Shown here: piece after piece, positions 7,823 through 15,670 of the stretch | Numbering within the stretch: the stretch's first letter is position 1 | Layout of the letters: every line of letters begins with the position of its first letter | Assembly (NCBI GenBank): GCA_964543235.1 | Contig: CAZIXE010000052.1 | Span: 1 to 24,301 of the forward strand | Direction: 5' to 3' | Length of the DNA: 24,301 nt | Origin: JANMMJ01 sp964543235 | Lineage (GTDB): Bacteria; Pseudomonadota; Alphaproteobacteria; Rhizobiales; Aestuariivirgaceae | Translations under genes and position numbers: made by a program | The notes under the pieces: model-generated | Databases searched by the model: none | What the model saw: the letters and a program-made list of their open reading frames with translations, nothing else | Told to the model about the DNA's origin: nothing

Positions 7823-9367
7823 ATGCCCGAAAACAAGCCCAACATTCTCTTTGTCATGGCCGACCAGCTCGCCACCCAATTCCTTGCCTGCTACGGCCAT
7901 CCGCTGGTCAGGACGCCGCATCTCGACCGGCTGGCTGCCGAGGGCGTGGTCTTCGAGAGCAATTACACGACGAGCCCGCTTTGCGCGCCGGCCCGCGCCA
8001 CCGTGATGAACGGCCTGTTGCCGTCGCGCACGGGTGTTTACGACAACGCCGCCGAATTCCCCTCGGCCGTCCCCACCTGGGCGCATTATCTGCGGCTCGA
8101 AGGCTACAAGACCTGCCTCTCGGGGAAGATGCACTTCGTCGGACCGGATCAGCTCCACGGCCTCGAGGAGCGGCTCACCACCGACATCTACCCGGCCGAT
8201 TTCGGCTGGACGCCCGACTGGCGCCTCCGGCAGGAGCGGATCGACTGGTGGTACCATAACATGACGAGCGTTCTGCAGCCGGGCATCGCGGAGATCACCA
8301 ACCAGCTCGAATTCGATGATGAGGTCGCTTTCCTGGCGGTTCGCAAGATCTACGACTATGCCCGCTACGACCCGGCCACGCCCTTCTGCCTCATGGCATC
8401 CTTCACCCATCCGCACGACCCCTATGCCGCGCGGGCGAAATACTGGAATCTCTATCGCGACGGGGAGATTGATCTCCCCCGGCTGCCACGCCGCGACCGC
8501 AGCGACCTCGATCCGCACAGCCAGCGCCTTTATGACGTGTCGGCAATGGGCGACTACATCGTCACCGACGCCGATCTCCGCGCCGCCCGCCACGGCTATT
8601 ATGCCAACATCACCTACGTGGATGAACTTCTCGGCCAGCTCCTTCAGGCATTGGAAGCCGCCGGCCGGCTTGCCGACACCGTCGTCGTGTTCACCTCGGA
8701 CCATGGCGATTTCCTCGGCGAGCGCGGTCTCTGGTACAAGATGTCGTTCCTCGAGCCCTCGGCACGCGTGCCCCTCATCGTCTGGTCGCCGCAGCGCTTC
8801 CGGCCCCGGCGGATTCGCGAACCCACGACACTTGCCGACCTGCTGCCGACGCTCGTCGATATCGCGACCGGAGGTCAGGGTCGACTCGCCCGCCAGGTCG
8901 ACGGCCGCTCGCTCTATCCTCTGCTTGCCGGCGCACCGGAATCGGCCGACGCGACCGCCTTTGGCGAGTACCTTGCCGAAGGCGCCATCGCGCCCATGTA
9001 CATGCTGCGCCGCGGCCCGTGGAAATTCATCCATACGCCCAGCGATCCCGATCTGCTGTTCAATCTGGCGGACGACCCGGACGAACTGAACAACCTCGCG
9101 GCTTCGCATCCCCTCGGCAGGCAGTTCCGCCGCGAGATCGAAAGCAGGTTCGACATTCCGCGCATCCACGCCGAAGTGCTGCAAAGCCAGCAGGCACGCC
9201 TCATGATGTTCGAGGCCCTGAAGCGCGGCGAGCATTTCCCCTGGGACTTCCAGCCGCTGCGCGATGCATCCGAGCAGTACACCCGCAACCACATGAGCGT
9301 CACCGACCGCGACCTCAAGAGCCGGTTGCCGCCGGCCCCGGACATCGAGGCCAAGCGGCGCCACTGA
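7823..9367 (+). CDS. betC: Choline-sulfatase
   Basis: A 514-residue type I sulfatase. The formylglycine signature is C54-A-P-A-R58 (SPLCAPARAT), and the metal ligand Asp14 lies in VMADQ. The segments GKMHFVGPDQLHG, RLTTDIYPADFGWTPDW, RIDWWYHNM and FTSDHGDFLGERGLWYKMSF, and the C-terminal DFQPLRDASEQYTRNHM, match the rhizobial BetC type rather than a generic arylsulfatase. BetC hydrolyses choline-O-sulfate to choline and sulfate in the cytoplasm, feeding glycine-betaine synthesis and providing sulfur. The betI, betB, betA and choline transport genes that often accompany it are absent here, so choline use must be encoded elsewhere. Formylglycine formation also needs a maturation enzyme not seen in this window. 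Confidence 0.92.
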   Translation: MPENKPNILFVMADQLATQFLACYGHPLVRTPHLDRLAAEGVVFESNYTTSPLCAPARATVMNGLLPSRTGVYDNAAEFPSAVPTWAHYLRLEGYKTCLSGKMHFVGPDQLHGLEERLTTDIYPADFGWTPDWRLRQERIDWWYHNMTSVLQPGIAEITNQLEFDDEVAFLAVRKIYDYARYDPATPFCLMASFTHPHDPYAARAKYWNLYRDGEIDLPRLPRRDRSDLDPHSQRLYDVSAMGDYIVTDADLRAARHGYYANITYVDELLGQLLQALEAAGRLADTVVVFTSDHGDFLGERGLWYKMSFLEPSARVPLIVWSPQRFRPRRIREPTTLADLLPTLVDIATGGQGRLARQVDGRSLYPLLAGAPESADATAFGEYLAEGAIAPMYMLRRGPWKFIHTPSDPDLLFNLADDPDELNNLAASHPLGRQFRREIESRFDIPRIHAEVLQSQQARLMMFEALKRGEHFPWDFQPLRDASEQYTRNHMSVTDRDLKSRLPPAPDIEAKRRH

Positions 9368-9376
9368 GGTCCGCAG

Positions 9377-10654
9377 TCAGGCCAGGAACTCGAAATCCGC
9401 TGCCGTCAGCACGATCGGGCTGGCTCCGGCAATGTCGACGGTCGAGCCATTGAGGCCCACCCGCAGCGCGGCCGTTCCGTTGCCGGTGATCGTCAGGTCG
9501 GAGAAGTCGAACGCCGATGCCTGCACGAAGCGGATCATGTCGATACCATCCTGGAAGTCGGCAATGGTGTCCTTCCCGAAACTGCCGGCAAACACGAACG
9601 TATCGCCGCCCGGTCCGCCGGTCAGCACGTCATTGCCGCCGGCCCCCACCAGCGTGTCGCTGCCGGCCCCGCCGAACAGCTTGTCGGCGCCGTTGCCGCC
9701 CTCGAGCCGGTCATCGTCAAGCCAGCCGCGCAGGACATCGGCACCGTCACGGCCCTGCAGAACATTGGCGCCCGTGTTGCCGGTGATCCGGTTGCCAGCT
9801 GCCGTGCCCACGCCGTCGAGATCGGCCGTGCCAAGCAGTTTCAGGTGCCGGGCCGAGAAGGCAAGTTCGGTGCTTGCCGATGACAGGATGAGATTGCCGT
9901 TGACCAGATCGATCTTCGTGTTGCTGGACCCCTGCATGATGGTTGCACCCGCCGGCTGGCCCAGCCCGCCGCCGCTGAACTTGACGGTGAGCGCGCCGGT
10001 CGCCGTGGTCTTGAAGGCGTATCCGCCTGCCTCCCAGCTGGCCGTCGAACCGAGTGCCGTATTGCCCGCCAGCACGTCCACCGTGACATTGCCGCGCCCT
10101 TCGCCCACCGAATAGAAGGCGTTTCTGTTGGTATCGTCATAGACGACACCGGTGAGGAAGGCGCCCGTTCCCGCGCTGGCAAAATTCTGGGTGGTCATCA
10201 GCGCATCCCAGGACTCATACTTGCCGGCAATGCTGCCGATGCCGATCTCCCTGAAACCGTCGTTCAGGATATTGGCGCGATGTCCTGAGCTTCGGAACAG
10301 GTTGTCGTGCTGCAACAGGACCGAGCCGGCGACATTGAGCGAAGTGCCCGCAACGCCGTTCCAGGCGATGTTCTCGCCCCATGTGTAGAAACCGGTATAG
10401 CCGGCCGCAACCATGCGATCGGCCGGTCCGCCGTCACCGGCACCGGTATGAGAAAAGATATCTACTGCCAGCATATGCGCGCTGTGCGCATCCGCCGCGT
10501 CATTGAGTTGCAGATTGAAGGCGAGTGGCTGCTTGGAGGCGGGCGTAATGGTCCCCAGCGAAACCCCGGTTCTCACGGCTTCCGCGCCGGGATCGAGCCG
10601 CGCGCGATTGATCAGTTCAAGGAACAATTGCTCATGGGCAGTGGGTTCGGCCAT
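9377..10654 (-). CDS. Secreted CAP-domain protein with C-terminal RTX calcium-binding repeats
   Basis: The 425-residue product starts with a CAP/SCP (YkwD-like) domain at about residues 5-140: HEQLFLELINRARLDPGAEA, then DAADAHSAHMLAVDIFSHTG, and SGHRANILNDGFREIGIG. A beta-rich linker (about 165-275) leads to RTX nonapeptide repeats at about residues 290-350, for example GGNGADKLFGGAGSDTLVG, and a serralysin-type C-terminal region (FGKDTIADFQDGIDMIRF). There is no Sec signal peptide. RTX repeats plus an uncleaved C-terminal signal imply type I secretion, with folding upon Ca2+ binding outside the cell. No ABC/MFP/TolC exporter genes are adjacent. The start is supported by GGGAGG 5 nt upstream. 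The extracellular role of such CAP domains in bacteria is unclear. Confidence 0.9.
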   Translation of the reverse strand: MAEPTAHEQLFLELINRARLDPGAEAVRTGVSLGTITPASKQPLAFNLQLNDAADAHSAHMLAVDIFSHTGAGDGGPADRMVAAGYTGFYTWGENIAWNGVAGTSLNVAGSVLLQHDNLFRSSGHRANILNDGFREIGIGSIAGKYESWDALMTTQNFASAGTGAFLTGVVYDDTNRNAFYSVGEGRGNVTVDVLAGNTALGSTASWEAGGYAFKTTATGALTVKFSGGGLGQPAGATIMQGSSNTKIDLVNGNLILSSASTELAFSARHLKLLGTADLDGVGTAAGNRITGNTGANVLQGRDGADVLRGWLDDDRLEGGNGADKLFGGAGSDTLVGAGGNDVLTGGPGGDTFVFAGSFGKDTIADFQDGIDMIRFVQASAFDFSDLTITGNGTAALRVGLNGSTVDIAGASPIVLTAADFEFLA

Positions 10655-10763
10655 TTGTCCTCCCGCGACAAACTCATATGGCCGGCCCGCCTGCCAATAT
10701 CTGAAACAATGCGGCGCAATTTGGGGAGAATTGTAATGAAGTGCCTGCGGCGGAACTTCCGCT

Positions 10764-11240
10764 TCAGAACGGCGAGCCGTCCTTGCGGGTTATGGTCCAC
10801 TTGCCGTCCTGCTTCCCGGCACGCATGTCGACGTCAGGATAGGTGACGCTCTCGGTCGCCGAACGGGTTCCGACCTCAAGATAGCTGGCTGACGCCGATG
10901 ACTTGTTGACCAGGCGATGCGCATTGGCAACGCCCGCCTTGAAGCCCGCACACATGCCGGGCTTCAGCACATGCTCGCCATCGTCATCGACCAGCACGAT
11001 CTCGCCATCGAGCACATAGATGAACTCGTCTTCCCGGGCATGCCAGTGGCGGTGGGCCGACCATGCGCCCGGCGCCAGCGTGGTAAGGTTAACGCCGAAC
11101 TGACTGAGGCCGAAGGCATCGCCGAGCGCCCGTTTTTCGCGGCCTTTCAGGGGTCCGGCCAGTTCTGCCGGATAGATCGTCGAAGCACGCGCGGTGAGAT
11201 CGACTGCCTTGATGGCAGCCGTGCGTTTCGTCGCATTCAT
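10764..11240 (-). CDS. Cupin-domain protein
   Basis: A 158-residue single-domain cupin. The first motif reads HRHWHAREDEFIYVLDGEIV (metal ligands His, His, Glu), the second PGMCAGFKAGVANAHRLVN (His). The N-terminal 50 residues carry the pattern common to this subfamily (YPAELAGPLKGREKRALGDAFGLSQFGVNLTTL). The family binds a metal, and members act as small-molecule isomerases, dioxygenases or sensors, so no substrate can be named. Its ATG overlaps the TGA of the upstream NifU-like gene (ATGA), indicating an operon with coupled translation. Confidence 0.88.
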   Translation of the reverse strand: MNATKRTAAIKAVDLTARASTIYPAELAGPLKGREKRALGDAFGLSQFGVNLTTLAPGAWSAHRHWHAREDEFIYVLDGEIVLVDDDGEHVLKPGMCAGFKAGVANAHRLVNKSSASASYLEVGTRSATESVTYPDVDMRAGKQDGKWTITRKDGSPF

Positions 11241-11680
11241 GCAGTCACTCTCTGTTTGGCTTCAATCTGCTCGACGGCGTCGGCCACGGCGTCGAATGTC
11301 AACAGCGTGGAGGCATGCCGGGCCTTGAAGTCGCGCACCGGCAGCAGCGCTTCGAGATCGGCCCATTTGCCGGTGGGTGGCGGGCCATTCTCCTTGAGCA
11401 TGGCATACATCTGCTTTCGCAGGGTCCGCATCTCGTCAGCCGTCGATCCGATCACATGCCGGGCCATGATTGAAGACGATGCCTGCCCCAGGGCGCAGGC
11501 CTTGACGTCGTGACCGAAGTCGGTGATCACGCCATGGTCCATCTTGAGGTCGACGGTGACCTTCGACCCACACAGCCGCGAATGCGCAACGGCAGTGGCA
11601 TCGGCGTCCGGCAGCCGCCGCAGCCGCGGAATATCGGCGGCGAAAGCCAGAATCTTTTGGTTGTAGACGTCGTTGATCAT
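11237..11680 (-). CDS. NifU/IscU-like iron-sulfur assembly scaffold protein (atypical, third Cys missing)
   Basis: With the start at the ATG at 11680 (MINDVYNQKILAFAADI) the product is 147 residues and matches the N-terminal NifU/IscU/SufU scaffold fold. Two of the usual three cluster-binding cysteines are visible, Cys37 (SRLCGSK) and Cys62 (KACALGQASS). At the position of the third cysteine the sequence reads FKARHASTLL, with Ala123 and a preceding His122. It may therefore not build clusters in the classical way. An extended frame to 11782 exists, but the added residues have no family similarity. It is cotranscribed with a cupin gene and divergent from folE, a neighbourhood seen in other alphaproteobacteria. 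Confidence 0.85.
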   Translation of the reverse strand: MINDVYNQKILAFAADIPRLRRLPDADATAVAHSRLCGSKVTVDLKMDHGVITDFGHDVKACALGQASSSIMARHVIGSTADEMRTLRKQMYAMLKENGPPPTGKWADLEALLPVRDFKARHASTLLTFDAVADAVEQIEAKQRVTA

Positions 11681-11826
11681 CGCCACATTGTATCGCGTTG
11701 CGGGGGCAAGGTCACCCGTGATATGGGAGCGGCCGATTGGGCCGCCAAGCGTGCCGCTCTGCAAGTCCGCAAATCCGGGCATGGCAGGGTTGCATTAAAT
11801 GCCGTGCCTGACAGGGAAAGTGATCG

Positions 11827-12477
11827 ATGGACGCCAGCGTGAAGAAACTGCACCGTGACGGGGCTCAGATAGTCCGGGCCAGGATTGTCCAGCGCCCCAC
11901 GCAGGAGGAAGCAGAAGCCGCCGTGCGTACGTTGCTCGCCTGGGCTGGCGACGATCCCGACCGGGAGGGCCTGCTCGACACGCCGAAGCGCGTGGCCAAG
12001 GCGTTCCGCGAGTATTTCTCGGGTTATGACGAGGACGTTGCCGAGGTCCTGTCGCGCACCTTTGAGGATGTCGGCGGCTATGACGATATCGTCATGCTGC
12101 GCGACATCGAGTTCAACTCCCATTGCGAACATCACATTGCCCCGTTTATCGGCCGCGCCCATGTCGCCTATCTGCCGACTCATGCGGTGGTCGGCATTTC
12201 CAAGCTTGCCCGCGTTGTCGAGATCTTTGCCCGCCGGCTCCAGACGCAGGAAACCATGACCGCCCAGATCGCCAACACCATCGACAATGCACTGGCGCCT
12301 CGCGGCGTCGCCGTGATGATCGAGGCGGTTCACACCTGCATGTCGATGCGCGGCGTGGGCAAGCGCAACGTCGCCACCATCACCACCCAGTTCACCGGCG
12401 AGTTCAAGACCAATCCGGTGCTGCAGGCGCGCTTCATGGAACTTGTCCGCGCCCCATCCAGCGGTTTCTCGCTCTGA
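11827..12477 (+). CDS. folE: GTP cyclohydrolase I
   Basis: A 216-residue type I GTP cyclohydrolase, which converts GTP to 7,8-dihydroneopterin triphosphate, the first step of folate (and queuosine) synthesis. The zinc site is complete: Cys100 and His103 in HCEHHIAPF, and Cys171 in HTCMSMRGV. DTPKRVAKAFREYFSGYDED, VVGISKLARVVEIFARRLQ and the C-terminal TITTQFTGEFKTN segment are all characteristic. Its TGA overlaps the ATG of hisI by one base (TGATG), so the two should be translationally coupled. It is divergent from the NifU-like/cupin operon, with about 145 bp between start codons. Confidence 0.97.
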   Translation: MDASVKKLHRDGAQIVRARIVQRPTQEEAEAAVRTLLAWAGDDPDREGLLDTPKRVAKAFREYFSGYDEDVAEVLSRTFEDVGGYDDIVMLRDIEFNSHCEHHIAPFIGRAHVAYLPTHAVVGISKLARVVEIFARRLQTQETMTAQIANTIDNALAPRGVAVMIEAVHTCMSMRGVGKRNVATITTQFTGEFKTNPVLQARFMELVRAPSSGFSL

Positions 12478-12881
12478 TGCCGGAAGAGCTGGACGAAACC
12501 GCTGAGTTTCGTCCGCGATTCGGCGCCGACGGGTTGATCCCCGCGATCGTGACCGACGCCGGCGACGGAACCGTGTTGATGTTCGCCTACATGAACGCCG
12601 AGGCGCTGAAGCTCACCCTGGCGACCGGCTTGGCTCATTTCTGGAGCCGCTCGCGCCAGGCCGTGTGGCGGAAAGGCGAAACATCGGGTGAGACGCTCAG
12701 GATCGCGGGCATTCTGACTGATTGCGACCAGGATGTTCTGCAGTTGAAAGTGCACCCGCAGGGGCGCGGCGCCGCCTGCCATACCGGACGCCGCAGCTGT
12801 TTCTACCGGGAGCTGGCCGGCGGCCGGCTCGTCTTCGTCGATGCAACCCGCCTCTTCGACCCCGCAGAAATCTACAGATGA
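12477..12881 (+). CDS. hisI: Phosphoribosyl-AMP cyclohydrolase
   Basis: A 134-residue monofunctional HisI catalyses the third step of histidine synthesis, opening the adenine ring of phosphoribosyl-AMP. The core is complete: VLMFAYMNAEALKLTLATG, AHFWSRSRQAVWRKGETSG, the Mg2+ motif DCDQD (residues 82-86), and zinc cysteines Cys83, Cys101 and Cys108 in CHTGRRSCFYR. The ATG overlaps the folE stop by one base. No HisE domain is fused, as usual for alphaproteobacteria. Both enzymes are zinc-dependent purine-ring hydrolases, and their pairing here is consistent with a long-standing alphaproteobacterial gene order. Confidence 0.96.
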   Translation: MPEELDETAEFRPRFGADGLIPAIVTDAGDGTVLMFAYMNAEALKLTLATGLAHFWSRSRQAVWRKGETSGETLRIAGILTDCDQDVLQLKVHPQGRGAACHTGRRSCFYRELAGGRLVFVDATRLFDPAEIYR

Positions 12882-13011
12882 GGCGGTTCTGCCGCCGCTC
12901 ATCGTTCAGGGGCGCGGCATCAGATTGACGTGACAACGGCGGCACGGTCGCCTTCGCTGCCTTTCCTGGGCGGACCGGGCCGCCGCACCTGCCGCGACCC
13001 GGTTTGTGGCG

Positions 13012-13512
13012 TCAGTTCTGGGGCGGCAGCACCACGCTGTCGATCACATGGATGACGCCGTTTGTTGCCGCGATGTCGGTTGCGGTGACCTTGGCATCAT
13101 TGATCATCACGGTGCCGCCGTCGACCTTCACGGCCAGTTTCTTGCCATTGACTGTCGCGGCTTCACTCACGTTCACGACATCCGCCGCCATTACCTTGCC
13201 GGGAACCACGTGATAGGTAAGGACGGCGACCAGCTGATCCTTGTTTTCAGGCTTGAGCAGATTGTCCACGGTTCCGGCAGGCAATTTGGCGAAGGCATCA
13301 TCGGTCGGTGCGAACACGGTGAAAGGTCCGGCTCCCTTCAGCGTGTCCACCAGCCCGGCCGCCTGGAGGGCAGTGGCAAGGGTCTTGAACTGACCGGCGC
13401 CCACTGCGGTATCGACAATATCCTTTTCACCTGCTGACGCGCTGACGCTGGCAAGAGCCAGCCCTCCGGCGGTTATCGCAGCGGTGGCAAACTTCATCAT
13501 CCTGGACTTCAT
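13012..13512 (-). CDS. Secreted fasciclin-domain protein
   Basis: The mature region is a single fasciclin (FAS1) domain: DIVDTAVGAGQFKTLATAL, GPFTVFAPTDDAFAKLP, VLTYHVVPGKVM, and a final TNGVIHVIDSVVLPP. FAS1 domains mediate adhesion or protein interaction at the cell surface. I place the start at 13512 because AAGGAG lies about 10 nt upstream; the ATG at 13521 is only one base from it, and the frame upstream to 13680 is not protein-like. That gives 166 residues with a signal peptide (MKSRMMKFATAAITAGGLAL, cleavage after SASA). It is divergent from an XRE-cupin regulator, and a 19-bp palindrome lies between them. Confidence 0.92.
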   Translation of the reverse strand: MKSRMMKFATAAITAGGLALASVSASAGEKDIVDTAVGAGQFKTLATALQAAGLVDTLKGAGPFTVFAPTDDAFAKLPAGTVDNLLKPENKDQLVAVLTYHVVPGKVMAADVVNVSEAATVNGKKLAVKVDGGTVMINDAKVTATDIAATNGVIHVIDSVVLPPQN

Positions 13513-13660
13513 GACTTTCATTCTCCTTGCATTGAGTACGGCGGATCCTGGAGGTCCGCCCGCGACGGCAGCAACAGATGCTCTGGTTGCCGTTCCTTGC
13601 ATGTAGAGAAAAGTGATTTTCTTGCCAGTAACATTTTCGTAACATGACAATTGATTTTCA

Positions 13661-13679
13661 TGTTGATAAAACATCAACA
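13661..13679. promoter_or_regulatory. 19-bp palindrome, candidate operator between fasciclin and XRE genes
   Basis: TGTTGATAAAACATCAACA has perfect 7-bp arms (TGTTGAT and ATCAACA) around a 5-nt centre. It lies 36 nt before the XRE-cupin start codon in an AT-rich stretch of the divergent intergenic region. XRE-family regulators usually bind such dyads and repress themselves and the divergent gene. Confidence 0.5.
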
Positions 13680-13714
13680 ACGCGAATTGAGTGAGATGAA
13701 AAAGGACGTCGGCA

Positions 13715-14308
13715 ATGCTCTCGGAGACCCTCGCAACCGGCCTGCAGCACTATCGGATTGGCCCCAAGATCCGCGCGCTGCGGCTGCGCAAGAAACTGGG
13801 ACTTGCGCAGCTCGGCGATCACACCGGCCTGTCGCCGGCCATGCTGTCCAAGATCGAGCGTGGCCAGCTGTTCCCGACGCTGCCGACCCTGTTGCGCATT
13901 GCCATGGTGTTCGGCGTTGGCCTGGATCACTTCTTCATCGAAACTGGCGACCGGCCCCTGGTCGCGGTGATCCGGAAACAGGACCGCCTGCGCCTGCCCG
14001 ATACGCCTCACGGGACGGTACCGTCCTATCTCTTCGAAAGCCTGGATTTCCCGGTTTCCGGCAAGCCCATGGCGGCCTATCTCGCCGAGTTCCCGGCGAC
14101 CGGCGGGCCAACCGCCCCGCATAGGCACGACGGCGTTGAACTTGTGTACGTGATCCGCGGCCGGCTGAGCATCACGCTGGCCGAGCAGGAATACCCGTTG
14201 GCTGACGGCGATGCGATGTATTTCGACTCAGGCACACCACACTGCTATCGCCGCGGCGGCGATGCCGCCTGCCAGGCCATCGTCGTGACGGTGCCTGTGC
14301 CCGCCTAG
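13715..14308 (+). CDS. XRE-family transcriptional regulator with C-terminal cupin sensor domain
   Basis: The 197-residue product combines a helix-turn-helix of the XRE/HTH_3 type (about residues 16-74: IRALRLRKKLGLAQLGDHTG, then LSPAMLSKIERGQLFPTLPT) with a C-terminal cupin_2 domain (about 115-195; HRHDGVELVYVIRGRLSI and SGTPHCYRR). Regulators of this design (PuuR/SutR-like) sense a small molecule in the cupin and control nearby genes. The start has AAAGGA 9-10 nt upstream. It faces away from the fasciclin gene, with a candidate operator between them. Ligand unknown. Confidence 0.93.
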   Translation: MLSETLATGLQHYRIGPKIRALRLRKKLGLAQLGDHTGLSPAMLSKIERGQLFPTLPTLLRIAMVFGVGLDHFFIETGDRPLVAVIRKQDRLRLPDTPHGTVPSYLFESLDFPVSGKPMAAYLAEFPATGGPTAPHRHDGVELVYVIRGRLSITLAEQEYPLADGDAMYFDSGTPHCYRRGGDAACQAIVVTVPVPA

Positions 14309-14318
14309 CCCGCTGCCC

Positions 14319-14753
14319 TCACCCCGCCTGGGCGATGTAGAGCTTCATTTCCTCCGCTTCGTGCTCGATCGCCTCCATGCGGAATTTGACGACATCGCCG
14401 ATCGAGATCATGCCGCCGAGCTTGCCGTTCTCGAGAACCGGCAGATGCCTGATCCGGTTCACGGTCATCAGCGACATGAGCTCCGCCTCCGAATCGCTGG
14501 GCGAACAGGTTCGCACCTTTGCCGTCATCACCTCGCTGACCGGCAATGTCAGCGCCTTGGCACCATGCGTGGCCACCGCCCGCACAACATCGCGCTCGGA
14601 AATGATACCGGCAATTGCGCCCTGTTTGTCGACGATCACGATCGCGCCGATTCGCTTCTCCGCCAGGGTCTTGGCAGCCGCATGAACGGTTTCCTCCGCC
14701 CCCGCCGTGATCACCGCCCGCCCCTTGAGTTTCAGAATCTGCGCCACCGCCAT
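14319..14753 (-). CDS. Protein of two CBS domains
   Basis: A 144-residue stand-alone CBS pair (Bateman module): the first repeat at about residues 10-65 (VHAAAKTLAEKRIGAIVIVD, GIISERDVVRAVATHG) and the second at about 74-130 (SDSEAELMSLMTVNRIRHLP, GMISIGDVVKFRMEAI). Such modules bind adenine nucleotides and regulate partner proteins. GGAGG lies 8 nt before the ATG. It is convergent with the XRE regulator with only 10 nt between stops. No partner can be named from context. Confidence 0.93.
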   Translation of the reverse strand: MAVAQILKLKGRAVITAGAEETVHAAAKTLAEKRIGAIVIVDKQGAIAGIISERDVVRAVATHGAKALTLPVSEVMTAKVRTCSPSDSEAELMSLMTVNRIRHLPVLENGKLGGMISIGDVVKFRMEAIEHEAEEMKLYIAQAG

Positions 14754-14815
14754 GGTTGGGTTCCTCCAGTCAGGTTCGTTTCACCGAAGCTTACACCAAA
14801 CACCGCGCGGTTTCA

Positions 14816-15544
14816 TCACCTTCGGTCCAGCGCATAGAACGCTGCAAGTCCGCCGCAGAACCCGCCGATATGCGCCTCCCAGGCGATCCGCACCTGCTGG
14901 CCGACGCCGTAGATGCCCTCGTCGAAGCCGGAAGCGCCGGTTACCAGCGTGATCAGCATCCATACCGCCATGAAGATCAGCGCGCCGCGGTTGCTGACAA
15001 GCTGCGCCGGGCGCAAGGGAGTGATCTGCGACGTCTCGCGGCGCAGCGCGGCCGCCAGCGGAATGTTGCCGCCATACATGAGCGGCACCGCCGCCGCCAT
15101 GTAGCCGGAAACGGCCCCGGAGGCACCGATCACCGGGACGATTTCGCCCCAGTGGCTGACGAGCATCGCGGCGGCACCGGCGGCCGCCGCCACTGCCGAC
15201 AGCGCCAGGAAACGCAAGGGGTGCAGCCGGCGGGCCACGAAACTCCCGAAGATCAGCATCCACAGGCTGTTGAAGGCCAGATGCATGCCGTTGCCATGCA
15301 CGAAGGCATAGCTGAGGAAGGTCCAGTACCGCTGGTATGGCCAGACTTCGCCGATGCCGCCGCTGACCTGCGCCGGAATGAACGCGAACATCCTGAGGCT
15401 CCACAGCTGAACCTCCTCGCCACCCGCCACCCGCCAGGCATGGACGGCAAGACACAGCCCGATCAGGATCAGCACGACCCGCGGCGCATTGACCAGAGGT
15501 TGTTTCGCCGAGCGATTGACCGGCAAGGGTGAGGCATCGGGCAT
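14816..15544 (-). CDS. Rhomboid-family intramembrane serine protease
   Basis: The product is 242 residues from the ATG at 15544, with six or seven hydrophobic segments. Catalytic features are present: the HGNGMHLAFN loop (His83, His88, Asn92), the nucleophile Ser142 in GASGAVSG, and the partner His225 in AWEAHIGGFCGG on the last helix. Rhomboids cleave transmembrane substrates within the inner membrane. The start is uncertain: no good ribosome-binding site precedes 15544, whereas an ATG at 15595 has GGAGG about 10 nt upstream and would add 17 residues. The frame remains open to 16108, but that part is antisense to the PAS_5 gene and not protein-like. Confidence 0.9.
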   Translation of the reverse strand: MPDASPLPVNRSAKQPLVNAPRVVLILIGLCLAVHAWRVAGGEEVQLWSLRMFAFIPAQVSGGIGEVWPYQRYWTFLSYAFVHGNGMHLAFNSLWMLIFGSFVARRLHPLRFLALSAVAAAAGAAAMLVSHWGEIVPVIGASGAVSGYMAAAVPLMYGGNIPLAAALRRETSQITPLRPAQLVSNRGALIFMAVWMLITLVTGASGFDEGIYGVGQQVRIAWEAHIGGFCGGLAAFYALDRR

Positions 15545-15670
15545 GGCTTGTTCTAGCGGTGCCGCCCCGCTTCGGCAAATCCACGCCCATGGCATGGCCT
15601 CTGCACCTCCCCAGCCACACAGTCCAGCAATGGAACACCGACCCCGGACGAGCGGAGAAGCAAGGTACCC

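Noticed and set aside
7769..9364. 531-residue open frame antisense to betC
   Set aside because: It mirrors the betC codons on the opposite strand. betC shows full sulfatase motifs, while this frame is a GC-bias shadow with no recognisable domain.
10750..10762. 13-bp palindrome after the cupin gene as a terminator
   Set aside because: GCGGAACTTCCGC has only a one-base centre and no T-run in the direction of transcription, so it cannot form a normal terminator loop.
12882..13011. Possible terminator or small RNA between hisI and the fasciclin gene
   Set aside because: Only a short GGCGG/CCGCC pair is seen, with no T-tract and no promoter-like sequence. Nothing else is supported there.
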